Assembly (NCBI RefSeq): GCF_002901705.1
Contig: NZ_PPPV01000012.1
Coordinates: 743,633-807,632, forward strand
Direction of reading: 5' to 3'
Source: Staphylococcus lugdunensis
Lineage (GTDB): Bacteria > Bacillota > Bacilli > Staphylococcales > Staphylococcaceae
DNA length: 64,000 nt
The stretch's first letter is position 1, and every line of letters begins with the position of its first letter. The notes beneath the pieces are model-generated. The model was given only the letters and a program-made list of their open reading frames with translations, was not told where the DNA came from and searched no databases. This document shows, piece after piece, positions 53,284 through 63,010 of this stretch. Position numbers and translations under genes: made by a program.

Positions 53284-54447
53284 ATGAAGTTATCATTAAA
53301 TTCAAATTCTACCTATTTGCGAGCGCCCAGCATACGACAATTTTCAAATCGTATGAAAGATATTGATGATTGCGTGAATTTGACTATAGGTCAACCTGAC
53401 TTCCCAATGCCGGATAGTGTGAAACAAGCTTATATTAAGGCAATTGAATTAGACCATACTAGCTATTCACATAACAAAGGGTTATTAGAAGCACGTAAGG
53501 TAATTAGTCAGTATTTCAACGATAAATATCATTTTATTTATAATCCAGAAGAAGAAATTATTATTACAAATGGTGCAAGTGAAGCGCTTGATACATCCTT
53601 GCGCAGCATCATCGAACCTGGAGATGAAGTATTAATTCCTGGTCCTATCTATGCTGGATACATTCCTTTAGTTGAAACATTAGGAGGTGTTCCAGTTTAT
53701 ATCGACACAACTAAAAGTCAGTTTAAGGTTACACCCGAACAAATAGAAGCACATATTACGGATAAAACAAAGGTCATTTTATTAAATTATCCGACTAACC
53801 CTACTGGCGTTATTTTAAGTCGAGATGAAGTGTACGCACTTGTTAATACGTTGAAAAAATATCCTATTTTCATCATAAGTGATGAAATCTATGCTGAAAA
53901 TACATTTAAAGGATATCACACGTCTTTTGCTGAATTTGAAGCAATTAGAAATCAATTATTATTAATCGGAGGTCTTAGCAAATCCCATTCTGCTACTGGT
54001 ATTAGAATTGGTTTTTTGCTTGGCCCTGCTTACTTAATTGAAAAATTGACGTTTATGCACGCCTATAATTGTATTTGCGCTAATGTTCCGTCACAATATG
54101 CTTGTATAGCTGCGTTAAACGAAGGGTTAAAAGCCCCTCAATATATGAATGAAGCTTATATCACACGTCGTGATTATTTACTTAAATCATTGACTGAGAT
54201 GGGATTTGAGTTGAATGCTCAACCTGAAGGCGCATTTTACATTTTCCCAAGTATTAAAGCATTCACTGATGATGATTTTAATTTTTGTGTACGCTTGTTA
54301 GAGGAAGCACACGTCGCAATCGTGCCGGGTTCATCTTTTACAGATATAGGCAAAGGCCATATACGTATTTCTTATGCATACGATATGCCTGTGTTACAAG
54401 AAGGCATGCGTCGATTAAAACAATTTTTAACAAATAATTATAATTGA
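53284..54447 (+). CDS. patA: PLP-dependent aminotransferase, class I/II (PatA-like)
   Basis: A 387-residue fold-type I aminotransferase. NGASEALD, LNYPTNPTGV (cofactor-contacting Asn-Pro region), SDEIYAE, and GGLSKSHSATGIRIG hold the pyridoxal Lys and the surrounding loop. Length is normal. PatA in S. aureus is annotated as an N-acetyl-L,L-diaminopimelate aminotransferase-like enzyme; staphylococci make lysine by another route, so the true substrate is open. In S. aureus the sspABC genes follow it; here menB does. Confidence 0.85.
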   Translation: MKLSLNSNSTYLRAPSIRQFSNRMKDIDDCVNLTIGQPDFPMPDSVKQAYIKAIELDHTSYSHNKGLLEARKVISQYFNDKYHFIYNPEEEIIITNGASEALDTSLRSIIEPGDEVLIPGPIYAGYIPLVETLGGVPVYIDTTKSQFKVTPEQIEAHITDKTKVILLNYPTNPTGVILSRDEVYALVNTLKKYPIFIISDEIYAENTFKGYHTSFAEFEAIRNQLLLIGGLSKSHSATGIRIGFLLGPAYLIEKLTFMHAYNCICANVPSQYACIAALNEGLKAPQYMNEAYITRRDYLLKSLTEMGFELNAQPEGAFYIFPSIKAFTDDDFNFCVRLLEEAHVAIVPGSSFTDIGKGHIRISYAYDMPVLQEGMRRLKQFLTNNYN

Positions 54448-54461
54448 GTATATAAAAGTTA

Positions 54462-54533
54462 AAAGGACACTTAATAAGCAATGTTAGACGTACCATACTA
54501 ATTAGTCTAAACAATACACTTTAAGTGTCCTTT
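54462..54533. terminator. Bidirectional terminator between patA and menB
   Basis: AAAGGACACTTAA (54462-54474) pairs with TTAAGTGTCCTTT (54521-54533), enclosing 46 bases, serving both converging genes. Nothing else lies between them: the sspABC serine and cysteine protease genes expected at this place in S. aureus are absent. Confidence 0.85.
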
Positions 54534-54566
54534 AATCGTCATTAATTTATATATACATTAAATTTC

Positions 54567-55385
54567 TTATGGGAATTTAGGAAATTGATCGAAATCTGGG
54601 TCACGTTTTTCTTTAAACGCGTCACGACCTTCTTTCGCTTCATCAGTTGTGTAATAAAGTAATGTAGCATCCCCAGCCATTTGTTGTAAACCAGCTAAGC
54701 CATCAGTATCTGCATTCATTGCAGCTTTTAAGAAACGCAAAGCTGTTGGTGAGTGTTTCATAATTTCTTTACACCATTGAACCGTTTCATCCTCAACTTG
54801 GTCTAAAGGCACAACTGTGTTAACTAAGCCCATGTCTAATGCTTCTTGAGCATTATATTGACGACATAAGTACCAAATTTCACGTGCTTTTTTATGTCCA
54901 ACGATTCTTGCTAAGTAACCTGAGCCATAACCAGCATCAAATGAACCTACTTTAGGTCCTGTTTGTCCAAAGATGGCATTATCAGCTGCGATTGTTAAAT
55001 CACAAACCACATTTAACACGTTACCTCCACCAATAGCATAACCTCTAACCATTGCAATGACTGGTTTAGGAATGACACGAATTAAACGTTGCAAATCTAA
55101 CACATTTAAACGAGGGATTTGGTCTTCACCTACATAACCACCATGTCCACGTTTCTTTTGGTCACCACCTGAACAAAAGGCTTTATCACCTTCACCAGTT
55201 AAGATGATAACTGAAATATTTTGATCATCACGCGCGCGACTAAATGCATCAATCATTTCAGCAACTGTTTTAGGCGTAAAAGCATTACGCACTTCTGGTC
55301 TATTAATTGTTACCTTAGCAATTCCTTCGAAAAATTCATATTTAATTTCATCATATTCTCTAAGTGTTTCCCACTGTCTAGTCAT
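54567..55385 (-). CDS. menB: 1,4-dihydroxy-2-naphthoyl-CoA synthase
   Basis: A 272-residue crotonase-fold enzyme closing the naphthoquinone ring. [11 protein letters not shown] and [19 protein letters not shown] are the oxyanion-hole and active-site motifs specific for Men[16 protein letters not shown] follows. It overlaps menH by eight bases and ends the menFDHB run. Confidence 0.97.
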   Translation of the reverse strand: MTRQWETLREYDEIKYEFFEGIAKVTINRPEVRNAFTPKTVAEMIDAFSRARDDQNISVIILTGEGDKAFCSGGDQKKRGHGGYVGEDQIPRLNVLDLQRLIRVIPKPVIAMVRGYAIGGGNVLNVVCDLTIAADNAIFGQTGPKVGSFDAGYGSGYLARIVGHKKAREIWYLCRQYNAQEALDMGLVNTVVPLDQVEDETVQWCKEIMKHSPTALRFLKAAMNADTDGLAGLQQMAGDATLLYYTTDEAKEGRDAFKEKRDPDFDQFPKFP

Positions 55386-56181
55386 TTTGCTCCTCCTTTA
55401 AAAAAGCTAGTACTATTGTACCAAATTCTGTTTTATCTTCCACATGAATTGTATGCCCAACATTAGGCACGATAGCTTGTTGACTAGTACCCATTAAATC
55501 AGTCATTTGTCTAGCAATATTAACAAATTTAACATCTAGCTCCCCTGCCATAATCAACGTAGGCATATGTAAACTGCTAATCGCTTCCCATAAATTAAGC
55601 ATCTTTCCAGTGCCATAATCTCTTAAAGCCTGAGCGAGTCGCGTTGGATTTTGATCCAATCTTAAATGACGTATATTTTGTCGCACTGATCTGTCTAAGT
55701 CACGCTGAGTATAAAATAATGGTAATTTCTCCCAGTCATTTACAAACACCTCTAGACCCGCAATATCTAACACTTTAGCACGTGCAGCATCTATTTGTTG
55801 GCGTTCTAAACGTTCATCGGCTTGATGTATGCCTGGTGATGTACTTTCAAGTATCAATCCCGATAATCTACATTGTCCATATAACGCATAATAAAGCGCG
55901 ACACGCCCACCCATGGAATAGCCAAGCAAATATACCTTCTTATCACTAAAATGCGCTAAAACCTCGTCTATGGCTTGTGTAATGAAAGAAAAATCCCATG
56001 TCAGTTTACTATTACTTGTATCGTTCCCATGTCCTGGTAAATCAATCGTCACAACATTCACTTCTGAAGTAAACATTTCAATGTATGGATCAAACGTGCG
56101 ACTATCGCTAATAAAGCCATGAAGTAATACGATTAATTGCTCTGAAGATTGCTTTGCTTGATAAAAATTATAATGTAACAT
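55378..56181 (-). CDS. menH: SHCHC synthase MenH
   Basis: A 267-residue alpha/beta hydrolase that removes pyruvate from SEPHCHC. The nucleophile is Ser89 in GYSMGGR, the catalytic His in VGHTIHVED, and HGF at the oxyanion loop. It overlaps menD by 14 bases and menB by 8. Confidence 0.93.
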   Translation of the reverse strand: MLHYNFYQAKQSSEQLIVLLHGFISDSRTFDPYIEMFTSEVNVVTIDLPGHGNDTSNSKLTWDFSFITQAIDEVLAHFSDKKVYLLGYSMGGRVALYYALYGQCRLSGLILESTSPGIHQADERLERQQIDAARAKVLDIAGLEVFVNDWEKLPLFYTQRDLDRSVRQNIRHLRLDQNPTRLAQALRDYGTGKMLNLWEAISSLHMPTLIMAGELDVKFVNIARQMTDLMGTSQQAIVPNVGHTIHVEDKTEFGTIVLAFLKEEQND

Positions 56182-57838
56182 CTTTTAATTCACTCAACCT
56201 TTGATACAGCTTCTGATGCTGCTGTCTATTATCTTCACGTTCAGTTTGAATTTCATAGATTGTGCGCGAGTGCTGATTTAATGATTGTGATTGGAAATCT
56301 CGCACTGAATTAAAGCGTTCAAACTGAAAGTCATAAAGTTGTGCAGTATATGAAAAATCTAATCCCGTTGGCGTACCAAATAATCGTTCAAAATAGTGAG
56401 CTGCACTTTCCTTTTGTGGTAAAAATGAAAAGATGCCGCCACCATTATTATTAATTATGACAATATTAAGATGAATATCATTCAATTTTGCCATCAATAA
56501 ACCATTCATATCATGATAAAATGCTAAATCTCCAATCAATAATGTAACATGTTGGTGAACTGCCATACCTAGTGCAGTAGAAATAACACCATCAATACCG
56601 TTAGCACCTCGATTTGCATATACTTCCGCTTCGCAATTGAAAAGTAAATTATCCACATCTCTAATCGGCATACTGTTACTCACAAAAAGTTTATCTTTAT
56701 GAGTCAATTTATTTAGTAATTCATATACATATGCCGTATCATCCGTTGCTTGCATAACATGGTCAACAATATGTTCACGGGCTTGCTGTTCAAGCTGTTG
56801 CCATTGTTTTAACCAAGTACTTCGATCAACCCATTCTGCTTGTTGACACATCGCAAAAAAGTCATTTGCAGACATTTCAATAGCTTGATTAGGTACTTTT
56901 GGATAGACGTCAATTTGATCATTATTTTGAACTAAAATTTGCTGAGCCTTCGTGCTTTGTAACCATTGATTTAACTTTTTAGATATAACTGGTTTTCCTA
57001 CTCGAATAACAAAATCTACATCAGGTTCAAACCCTGACCTAAATAACAAATCATACGTCGTTATTACATTGGGATGATGGTATTGACGTAGCTGACTAAT
57101 TGGATCGGCCAGAACTGGAATATCATAACGTTCTGCATATGTTAATATTGCATTTACTTTTTGATGCTGCATATCACCAACAATAATAAGTCCTTTTAAT
57201 TGTTGTAACATAGGTTGTAATGATTGAATATCCATCGTCTTAGTATAATGTGGTAAAGCTTTATCTTCAGAAGTTAAATATTCTGTACATTCTAAATTAG
57301 GTGTCAACGGCTCTCGAAATGGCAAGTTAAAATGTATTGGCCCTCTATGTGGTCCATATAAATAATTACTTGCTATTTGCATTTGATAATGTACTGTATC
57401 AAGTGTAAATGCTGTATCATCTGCAACTGGCATGTCAAATTGATATTTAACATAATTGTTAAACATTTGTGCTTGATTAATAGCCTGCGGTGCACCCACA
57501 CTCCTTAATTCATGTGGTCGATCACTCGTTAACACAATCAATGGTAAACGACTAATTTGACTCTCTGCAATTGCTGGTGTGTAATTTGCTGCTGCTGTTC
57601 CAGAAGTACATAGTATAGCTACTGGTCTTTCACTACCTTTTATTAAACCTAAAGCAAAAAAGGCAGCACTACGTTCATCGGGATGTATCCAAGTTTTGAT
57701 ATCTGGATGAGCTTCAAAAGCAATTGCTAACGGCGTTGACCTTGATCCCGGACTAATCACTACTTCTCTCACACCATAAGCGTATAGTTCAGACGCAAAC
57801 GTAAACTCTTGTAATGTTAGTGCTTCTCTATGATTCAT
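56168..57838 (-). CDS. menD: SEPHCHC synthase MenD
   Basis: A 556-residue ThDP-dependent enzyme joining isochorismate and 2-oxoglutarate. It has the N-terminal [16 protein letters not shown], the [14 protein letters not shown] motif and the C-terminal ThDP/metal block [13 protein letters not shown] with [13 protein letters not shown]. It overlaps menF by 11 bases. Confidence 0.97.
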   Translation of the reverse strand: MNHREALTLQEFTFASELYAYGVREVVISPGSRSTPLAIAFEAHPDIKTWIHPDERSAAFFALGLIKGSERPVAILCTSGTAAANYTPAIAESQISRLPLIVLTSDRPHELRSVGAPQAINQAQMFNNYVKYQFDMPVADDTAFTLDTVHYQMQIASNYLYGPHRGPIHFNLPFREPLTPNLECTEYLTSEDKALPHYTKTMDIQSLQPMLQQLKGLIIVGDMQHQKVNAILTYAERYDIPVLADPISQLRQYHHPNVITTYDLLFRSGFEPDVDFVIRVGKPVISKKLNQWLQSTKAQQILVQNNDQIDVYPKVPNQAIEMSANDFFAMCQQAEWVDRSTWLKQWQQLEQQAREHIVDHVMQATDDTAYVYELLNKLTHKDKLFVSNSMPIRDVDNLLFNCEAEVYANRGANGIDGVISTALGMAVHQHVTLLIGDLAFYHDMNGLLMAKLNDIHLNIVIINNNGGGIFSFLPQKESAAHYFERLFGTPTGLDFSYTAQLYDFQFERFNSVRDFQSQSLNQHSRTIYEIQTEREDNRQQHQKLYQRLSELKDVTL

Positions 57839-59189
57839 TCTTATTCACAACTCCTAATGCATTCATCATCGGTAAGAATTTAACTGCCGTTTCAGCCACT
57901 TCACTATCAGGATTAGATTCTTTAACAATGCCACAACCAGCAAATAAAGTAGCTTGATTTTGTTTCACAAGCATTGATCGAATGGCAACTATAAATTCGC
58001 AATCATTATATACATCAATAAAGCCAACCGGTGAACCATAAAGTCCTCGCGTACCAAACTCTTTTTGCTCTATATAGCGTAAAGCTTCTTCCTTAGGATA
58101 TCCTCCTAATGCTGGAGTAGGATGCATAAAGTCAATTAAATCACTGTAAGGTTTATCATTTAATTTGCCTGTAATTTGAGTATATAAATGATATAAGTGG
58201 TCATTTTTTAAAATATTAGGTGTTTTGTTATAATCCACCTGCGTTACATATGGTTCAATATCATTTAAAATGCTATTAACAACAAAACGATGTTCATCTA
58301 AATTTTTACGATCATTTAAAAATGCTTCAACATTTGCTTTATCTTCTGCTTCTTCATGTGTACGTTTAATCGTTCCGGCAACTGCTTTAGTTGATAAAAC
58401 ATGATTCTCAACTTTAAATAATTGTTCCGGCGTTTGTGAAATGAAAATGGATTCATTAGACTCGATAAGAAAAATATAACTATTTCTTTCATTAGCCATT
58501 GCACGCTCAAGCACATGCGCAATATTAATGTTATTAGCAAATTTCACTAGTCTCCGTCGTGCTAAAACAATTTTTTTGTGCGCATCTATGTAGTCAATGG
58601 TCTCTTGAACCAAGTCCCGCCATTCATCTTTATAAATATCTTCCATTTTAGTAACATTTAAAATTTCATCATCGTCTAAAGTGATATCTGCATGTTCAAA
58701 ATAATCAATGATCTCTTTGAAACGGGACATATCGAAAGATAGCCGTTTTGTCGTATAAGTTAGTACAGTACCTTCTTCATCCCTTGAAATTAACACTTCA
58801 GGGACTATAAAATGATTAATACTAAACTCGCGCCATTCATCATCTGACTTATGACTGGAAAATTGAAATCCACCGCAAATCCTTAAATGATGTTTATCCG
58901 TTTCTGGATAAATCAACTCAATATCATGTTTGAATTTTTCCCATTCTCGAAATATATTCTGTTTATTATCAAAGTTATTTTGAAATTTTTGAATTGCATG
59001 ATAGCCGAAAAACGAAGACTTATTATCATTTAAACGTAAGTAAAAACGATCTCCCGCTTGTGCTTCAGTTAGTTGAAGTAATTCACTTGGATTAAGCTCA
59101 CGATGTAACTTTGTCTCTACTGACACCCAATCTTTATTACTCGAATATAACACATGATTAATCTCGTCTTCTAAAAGATTCGCAGCCAT
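57828..59189 (-). CDS. menF: Isochorismate synthase
   Basis: A 453-residue chorismate-utilising enzyme, the first step to menaquinone. The chorismate-binding domain includes [46 protein letters not shown] sequence ([14 protein letters not shown]) and [11 protein letters not shown]. First gene of menFDHB, divergent from menA, with the promoters in the 177-base gap. Confidence 0.95.
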   Translation of the reverse strand: MAANLLEDEINHVLYSSNKDWVSVETKLHRELNPSELLQLTEAQAGDRFYLRLNDNKSSFFGYHAIQKFQNNFDNKQNIFREWEKFKHDIELIYPETDKHHLRICGGFQFSSHKSDDEWREFSINHFIVPEVLISRDEEGTVLTYTTKRLSFDMSRFKEIIDYFEHADITLDDDEILNVTKMEDIYKDEWRDLVQETIDYIDAHKKIVLARRRLVKFANNINIAHVLERAMANERNSYIFLIESNESIFISQTPEQLFKVENHVLSTKAVAGTIKRTHEEAEDKANVEAFLNDRKNLDEHRFVVNSILNDIEPYVTQVDYNKTPNILKNDHLYHLYTQITGKLNDKPYSDLIDFMHPTPALGGYPKEEALRYIEQKEFGTRGLYGSPVGFIDVYNDCEFIVAIRSMLVKQNQATLFAGCGIVKESNPDSEVAETAVKFLPMMNALGVVNKNES

Positions 59190-59366
59190 TCATTTCACTT
59201 CTTTCATATCTATATTTATTCATTACATTATTGTATCATTTTTAAAGTTACCTGTATGGCTAATTGCTTAAATAAACATATCATTTTCTCCGTTAATTGA
59301 CCTTTATGTACGATTCCTTTAAAATATCTATAATAAAATAAATCTTTTTAAGAGGTATCATCTATT

Positions 59367-60305
59367 ATGTCAAATAAATATTCTCAATACTCAACTGTCA
59401 ATAAATATTGGCAGCTTATGCGACCTCATACTCTAACAGCGGCAGTAGTTCCTGTATTAGTTGGGAGTGCTGCTTCGAAACTTTTTCTATTAGGTAGCAA
59501 AGACCAATTTAAATTTAGTTTATTTTTAGCTATGTTACTAGCTTGTTTATTAATACAAGCAGCTACAAACATGTTTAACGAATACTATGATTTCAAAAAA
59601 GGTTTAGATGACCACAATTCTGTAGGTATTGGAGGCGCTATTGTTCGCAATGGTATGAGTCCGAAATCCGTCATGCAACTTGCGGTTGCATTTTATATTA
59701 TTGCGGCATTACTCGGTATATTCTTAGCTGTACAAAGTTCCTTCTGGATTATTCCTGTCGGCTTAGTTTGTATGACAGTAGGCTATTTATATACTGGAGG
59801 TCCAATACCGATTTCTTGGACACCATTAGGAGAATTGTTTTCAGGTATATTTATGGGTATGATTATCATTTTATTATCATTTTTTATCCAAACAGGTAAT
59901 ATACAAGGCTATGCTGTTTGGGTGAGTATACCTATAGTTATAACAATAGGACTTATTAATATGGCAAACAATATACGTGATCGAGTAAAAGATAAAGAAA
60001 GCGGACGTAAAACTTTGCCAATTTTACTAGGTAAAAAAGCATCCATCACACTCATGGCCATTTTATATGTCATTGCATATCTTATTGTGTTTTATACTGC
60101 TCTATTTAAACCACAAGGCTCATTACTTTATCTATTACCCATTTTATCTTTCCCTATGCCAGTCAAAGCTGTACGTCGTTTTAATAAAAACGATACACCT
60201 GAAACTATGATGCCAGCTATGGTAGCTACTGGCAAAGCCAATACATTTTTCGGTGTACTGTATGCAATAGCTATCTATTTAAGTGCTTTAGGCGGTGCGT
60301 TATAA
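59367..60305 (+). CDS. menA: 1,4-dihydroxy-2-naphthoate prenyltransferase
   Basis: A 312-residue UbiA-family membrane enzyme that adds the polyprenyl tail to DHNA. Asp-rich motifs NMFNEYYDFKKGLD (first) and NNIRDRVKDKESGRKTLP (second) bind the prenyl diphosphate and Mg; about nine helices. RBS AAGAGG precedes the ATG. Divergent from menF. Confidence 0.95.
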   Translation: MSNKYSQYSTVNKYWQLMRPHTLTAAVVPVLVGSAASKLFLLGSKDQFKFSLFLAMLLACLLIQAATNMFNEYYDFKKGLDDHNSVGIGGAIVRNGMSPKSVMQLAVAFYIIAALLGIFLAVQSSFWIIPVGLVCMTVGYLYTGGPIPISWTPLGELFSGIFMGMIIILLSFFIQTGNIQGYAVWVSIPIVITIGLINMANNIRDRVKDKESGRKTLPILLGKKASITLMAILYVIAYLIVFYTALFKPQGSLLYLLPILSFPMPVKAVRRFNKNDTPETMMPAMVATGKANTFFGVLYAIAIYLSALGGAL

Positions 60306-60331
60306 ACAATAAATCATGTAAGCTTTATAAG

Positions 60332-60371
60332 GCGAGTATTAAAGTCGATGTAGACTAAATACCCGTCTTTT
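60332..60371 (+). terminator. Terminator of menA
   Basis: GCGAGTATTAAAGTC pairs with GACTAAATACCCGT with small bulges, followed by a T-rich run (CTTTTTATTATTTTTT). Confidence 0.75.
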
Positions 60372-60539
60372 TATTATTTTTTAATTCATATAACAATAAT
60401 TAAAAACCACACATTCTTTTATTAAAAATAAAAGGAAATAGTTTTAAAGTTTACTGCTCAACTCAAACATGTAAGCTTTATTTTTATGCTAAATGGGTAT
60501 AAACATGTATAGACTAATTCAAATTAGAGGAGTAAATAC

Positions 60540-60644
60540 ATGAAAAACTTTCTAAAACGTGTAATAAAAGCGATTATCACAGGTTATATTATTAAATTTA
60601 TTAAAGATAAAATTGACAGTAAATCATCCAAACAACAACAATAA
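60540..60644 (+). CDS. Small cationic amphipathic peptide
   Basis: A 34-residue peptide, MKNFLKRVIKAIITGYIIKF..., ending DSKSSKQQQ. Hydrophobic residues recur every three or four positions (Leu4, Val7/Ile8, Ile11/Ile12, Tyr15/Ile16, Phe19/Ile20, Ile24), giving one amphipathic helix with Lys on the other face, as in phenol-soluble modulins. A strong RBS (GAGGAG) and a following terminator show a real unit. No family is recognised; PSM-like activity is only a suggestion. Confidence 0.7.
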   Translation: MKNFLKRVIKAIITGYIIKFIKDKIDSKSSKQQQ

Positions 60645-60647
60645 CTT

Positions 60648-60725
60648 ATAGTTGCATTTTTATAACACCATCTCATAAGATGATTTCAACTCTTATGTTA
60701 ACTTATAGGTAGAAGTGCAACTTTT
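60648..60725 (+). terminator. Terminator of the amphipathic peptide gene
   Basis: AGTTGCA near 60651 pairs with TGCAACT followed by a T6 run (near 60715), with further pairing inside the stem. Confidence 0.7.
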
Positions 60726-60777
60726 TTCAGAATATTGTTGAAATATTGCTGTCAATCAAATTTTAGGAGGAACACAT

Positions 60778-60963
60778 ATGAAAAAGTTCTTTGGAATTTT
60801 ACTTGCAAGTACACTCGTACTAGGCGCTTGTGGTCATGCCGAAAAGACAGAGAAAGAAAGTGCAGATAAACGCAATGATAAAAAAGAGATTAAAGATAAG
60901 CATCGAGATAAAGACGTAGATAAACAATTGGATGGAAAAAAATCTGATAAAAAGAACAAATAA
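60778..60963 (+). CDS. Small lipoprotein
   Basis: A 61-residue protein with a complete lipoprotein signal (KKFFGILLASTLVLGAC, lipidated Cys18) and a mature part almost only Lys, Asp and Glu. RBS AGGAGG. Such small charged lipoproteins are common in staphylococci and of unknown role. It sits just left of the first 54-bp direct repeat, which ends its transcription. Confidence 0.85.
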   Translation: MKKFFGILLASTLVLGACGHAEKTEKESADKRNDKKEIKDKHRDKDVDKQLDGKKSDKKNK

Positions 60964-60995
60964 AGTTAGGTAGTGAATTTTTAAAAGTCACAAAC

Positions 60996-61049
60996 AAAAC
61001 CCCATTAAATCACGTGAATTAAACGTTGATTTAATGGGGTTAATGATAT
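60996..61049. repeat. 54-bp direct repeat, left copy (also a terminator hairpin)
   Basis: Identical over 54 bases to 63947-64000. Each copy holds the inverted repeat CCCCATTAAATCA / TGATTTAATGGGG, a bidirectional terminator-like hairpin 33 bases after the small lipoprotein gene. The two copies bound a 2.9-kb patch of unrelated genes. Confidence 0.95.
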
Positions 61050-61178
61050 TACGGAAACGGAGGGTGTTTTAAAATACTATAACACCAGTCATTATAAGCT
61101 ATAGGGAACGTAACGGGGACGTTCCTTGTTTTGTATAAAAAACTACGCTCAAATGAGTGCGGTTTTACCTTCTCTTTT

Positions 61179-61280
61179 CTATGATTTTCTTCCCCATTTA
61201 TTAACAATAAAAAATATTATAATAGTGGTTGTTGCTGTTAGCGTAGAAGATAAAAATGAATTACCTGATATATAAGTCAA
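61179..61280 (-). CDS. Candidate type I toxin-like small hydrophobic peptide
   Basis: Minus-strand frame of 33 residues from TTG at 61280: hydrophobic run FLSSTLTATTTIIIFFIV followed by the basic end NKWGRKS. A single membrane helix with a short cationic tail is the shape of Fst/Ldr-type toxins (PepA1 in S. aureus). A GAAAGGA motif lies upstream but is 13 bases from TTG, so the start is unsure. A hairpin at about 61140-61166 (TACGCTCA/TGAGTGCG) follows the stop and may be shared with an antisense RNA. Confidence 0.4.
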   Translation of the reverse strand: MTYISGNSFLSSTLTATTTIIIFFIVNKWGRKS

Positions 61281-61369
61281 TAATATACAAATATCCTTTC
61301 TCACTGCAACAAAGAACATATCTCAGCGTAAAAACATCACTTAAAATGTCACTTAGTTACAACTTTGAT

Positions 61370-61771
61370 TTACTTATCCTCTTTTTTGTTTTGTTCTTTC
61401 TTTATTTCAGATACAGGTTTCGGATTTTTTATAAATAATTTATCTAATTTGTCAGAACATGCTATATCTCCATCAAATTGAAAATCATCTAAAGATCTTA
61501 TACCCACACTAAATGATAAATCTTTATCATTATTGATATAACCATCAATGTCATAGCCATCCATTGGATTCTTTTTCATTTCTATAAATTCGATATTTTT
61601 GAAATTTTTGACATTATATTTCATATACAAAATTATTCTTTCTTTTTGTTCGTTATAATATTGTTGTTCTTTTTCTTTTTTTTCATCATATTTCGTTTTA
61701 AAATAGACGCTTCCTACGATTAATATTATACTAATTAATATAATAACTGTTAAAAATATTTTTTTATTCAA
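61370..61771 (-). CDS. DUF1433-like membrane-anchored protein
   Basis: A 133-residue protein with an N-terminal transmembrane or signal-anchor helix (residues 5-24), then a coiled Lys/Glu segment and a globular part: YNVKNFKNIEFIEMKKNPMDGYDIDGYINNDKDLSF. This matches what I remember of the DUF1433 proteins, found in tandem in S. aureus near secreted toxin genes. The start is TTG at 61771 with AAAGGA upstream. Only 26 bases separate it from the divergent lipase-like gene. An immunity role is possible but unproven. Confidence 0.7.
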   Translation of the reverse strand: MNKKIFLTVIILISIILIVGSVYFKTKYDEKKEKEQQYYNEQKERIILYMKYNVKNFKNIEFIEMKKNPMDGYDIDGYINNDKDLSFSVGIRSLDDFQFDGDIACSDKLDKLFIKNPKPVSEIKKEQNKKEDK

Positions 61772-61797
61772 AAAATCAATCCTTTTGAGGTGAATTT

Positions 61798-62292
61798 ATG
61801 ACTGATTTACATAATAAAGATAACACATATTATCAACTTTCTGGTAATAGTTATAAATCAAATATTACAAATCGAAAAACAACTAAAATTAAAAAAGATG
61901 ATAGTGTTCTAAATTTTAAAATCCAAGCTTCGCGCATCGATAAAGCGAATGGATTTCAAGCGATGGCTCTATCGCCTATAGATAGTAACGGCAAAGTAGA
62001 TAATGATACGGTTTACATGGTTTATGCGGGTACTGAACCTAAAGAACCTGCCGATATAGGGACGGATGTTAAACTTGGATTATCTGGAATCTTCGATGAT
62101 CAAATTAAAACTAACCCCAAAGATGTCAAATTTTATGATGAATATCAAGATTTATCCAAAAAAACCATTCGTCATGAATTTCCCGATAATATGGTTAGTG
62201 GTTTAGTAGGTTTTTTAGGTCACGGTGGAGTTAAAAGTGGTGTAGTCGCGAAAGGGAAATTTAATATAATGACATATGTAGGGTGGCAATAG
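61798..62292 (+). pseudogene. Truncated lipase-like (type VII effector type) protein
   Basis: A 164-residue frame opening MTDLHNKDNTYYQLSGNSYKS and containing RIDKANGFQAMALSP and DTVYMVYAGTEP...DIGTDVKLG, the N-terminal block of lipase-like toxins of the TslA/LXG type. After KFYDEYQ, where the GxSxG nucleophile segment should follow, it jumps to an unrelated tail (MVSGLVGFLGHGGVKSG). The simplest reading is an in-frame internal deletion that removed the catalytic centre. RBS GAGGTGA is good. The family call is from memory. Confidence 0.5.
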
Positions 62293-62294
62293 AC

Positions 62295-62486
62295 ATGAAT
62301 TCAATTGCATTTATAATCCTACTTTTAATATCAATGTATAGTTCTGTTTATTTAACTAAATATTTAAAAGAAAAGAATAAAATTAATAATTTTTCATCCG
62401 AATTGATAGTAGTTACTATATTAGGTGGGGTTATTACTTTAATTTTGTTTCTGTTATACACTTTTATTTTCATATATTTGAAATGA
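62295..62486 (+). CDS. Small two-helix membrane protein, candidate immunity partner
   Basis: A 63-residue protein beginning MNSIAFIILLLISMYSSVYL, with a second helix at about 38-62 and a short basic loop between. AGGGTGG lies eight bases before this ATG, which decides against the GTG four codons upstream. It starts three bases after the lipase-like frame ends. Linkage to the toxin remnant suggests immunity; sequence alone does not show it. Confidence 0.55.
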   Translation: MNSIAFIILLLISMYSSVYLTKYLKEKNKINNFSSELIVVTILGGVITLILFLLYTFIFIYLK

Positions 62487-62499
62487 GGATTATGTTATA

Positions 62500-62618
62500 C
62501 TTATATTAGAGAGGGAAGCAAACCCCTCAATTGTTTAGTACTCAAAAGCTAGCTCAATTTGTAGAATGACCAAGTTTACTTTAATTGAGCATTTAATGCT
62601 TTTGGGTGCTTTTATTTT
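62500..62618 (+). ncRNA. Possible small structured RNA
   Basis: A -10-like TATACT at 62495 precedes a 5' hairpin GAGGG/CCCCTC (62508-62525) and a long 3' hairpin in which GTACTCAAAAGC pairs with GCTTTTGGGTGC (G-U tolerated), with GCTCAATT/AATTGAGC inside, ending in a T-rich run. There is no sizeable reading frame. This shape fits antitoxin-type or other small RNAs of staphylococci. The -35 is weak, so it may equally be the 3' end of the upstream transcript. Confidence 0.4.
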
Positions 62619-62754
62619 TTCTTCATTCACTCACCTCATATATATTATGTCTTTTGGCATAATTATTTTGAGACAAAAAAACACACCAATTAAGACACGA
62701 TTAAAACGCTTGATTCAGTTCGTCTATAACTTATTTTTCTAGTTTATAAGATGT

Positions 62755-62829
62755 CTACGCATTATTTTCTGATTCTTCTGCGAAAAACTGTAACTTTAAT
62801 TTCAACATGTTGGTCTTCTTAGTTTGCAT
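62755..62829 (-). pseudogene. Phage scaffold/capsid leader fragment
   Basis: A 24-codon frame with RBS GAGGTG reads MQTKKTNMLKLKLQFFAEES and stops soon after. The KLxLQFFAE sequence is the usual opening of phage scaffold or capsid-related proteins in Gram-positive siphophages. The rest of the gene is missing. Next to the head-morphogenesis remnant on the same strand it shows leftover prophage head genes in phage order. Confidence 0.55.
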
Positions 62830-62965
62830 ATTTTACACCTCATATATTTACTCTTGATTAGTTTTAAGTCATGCATGGTTCGGACTTAACACTTGCACCT
62901 TTTAACGCCATAAGCATGGTTTGGGCATAAAAAATAACCTTTCGAAAAGATTAAAAAATCGTATA

Positions 62966-63010
62966 AAAATAGCACCACTTTCTATTTATCTGTGTAGAAA
63001 GGATGCTATT
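62966..63010 (-). terminator. Terminator of the toxin-immunity pair
   Basis: AATAGCA and TTTCTA (62969-62993) pair with TAGAAA and TGCTATT (62995-63010) around a short loop, with one internal mismatch; on the minus strand the stem is followed by a T-rich run. It ends the small gene that finishes at 63009. Confidence 0.7.

Noticed and set aside
60996..61049. SaPI-type attachment core
   Set aside because: The 54-bp repeat does not match any SaPI att core I can recall, and no integrase is in view; kept only as a direct repeat.
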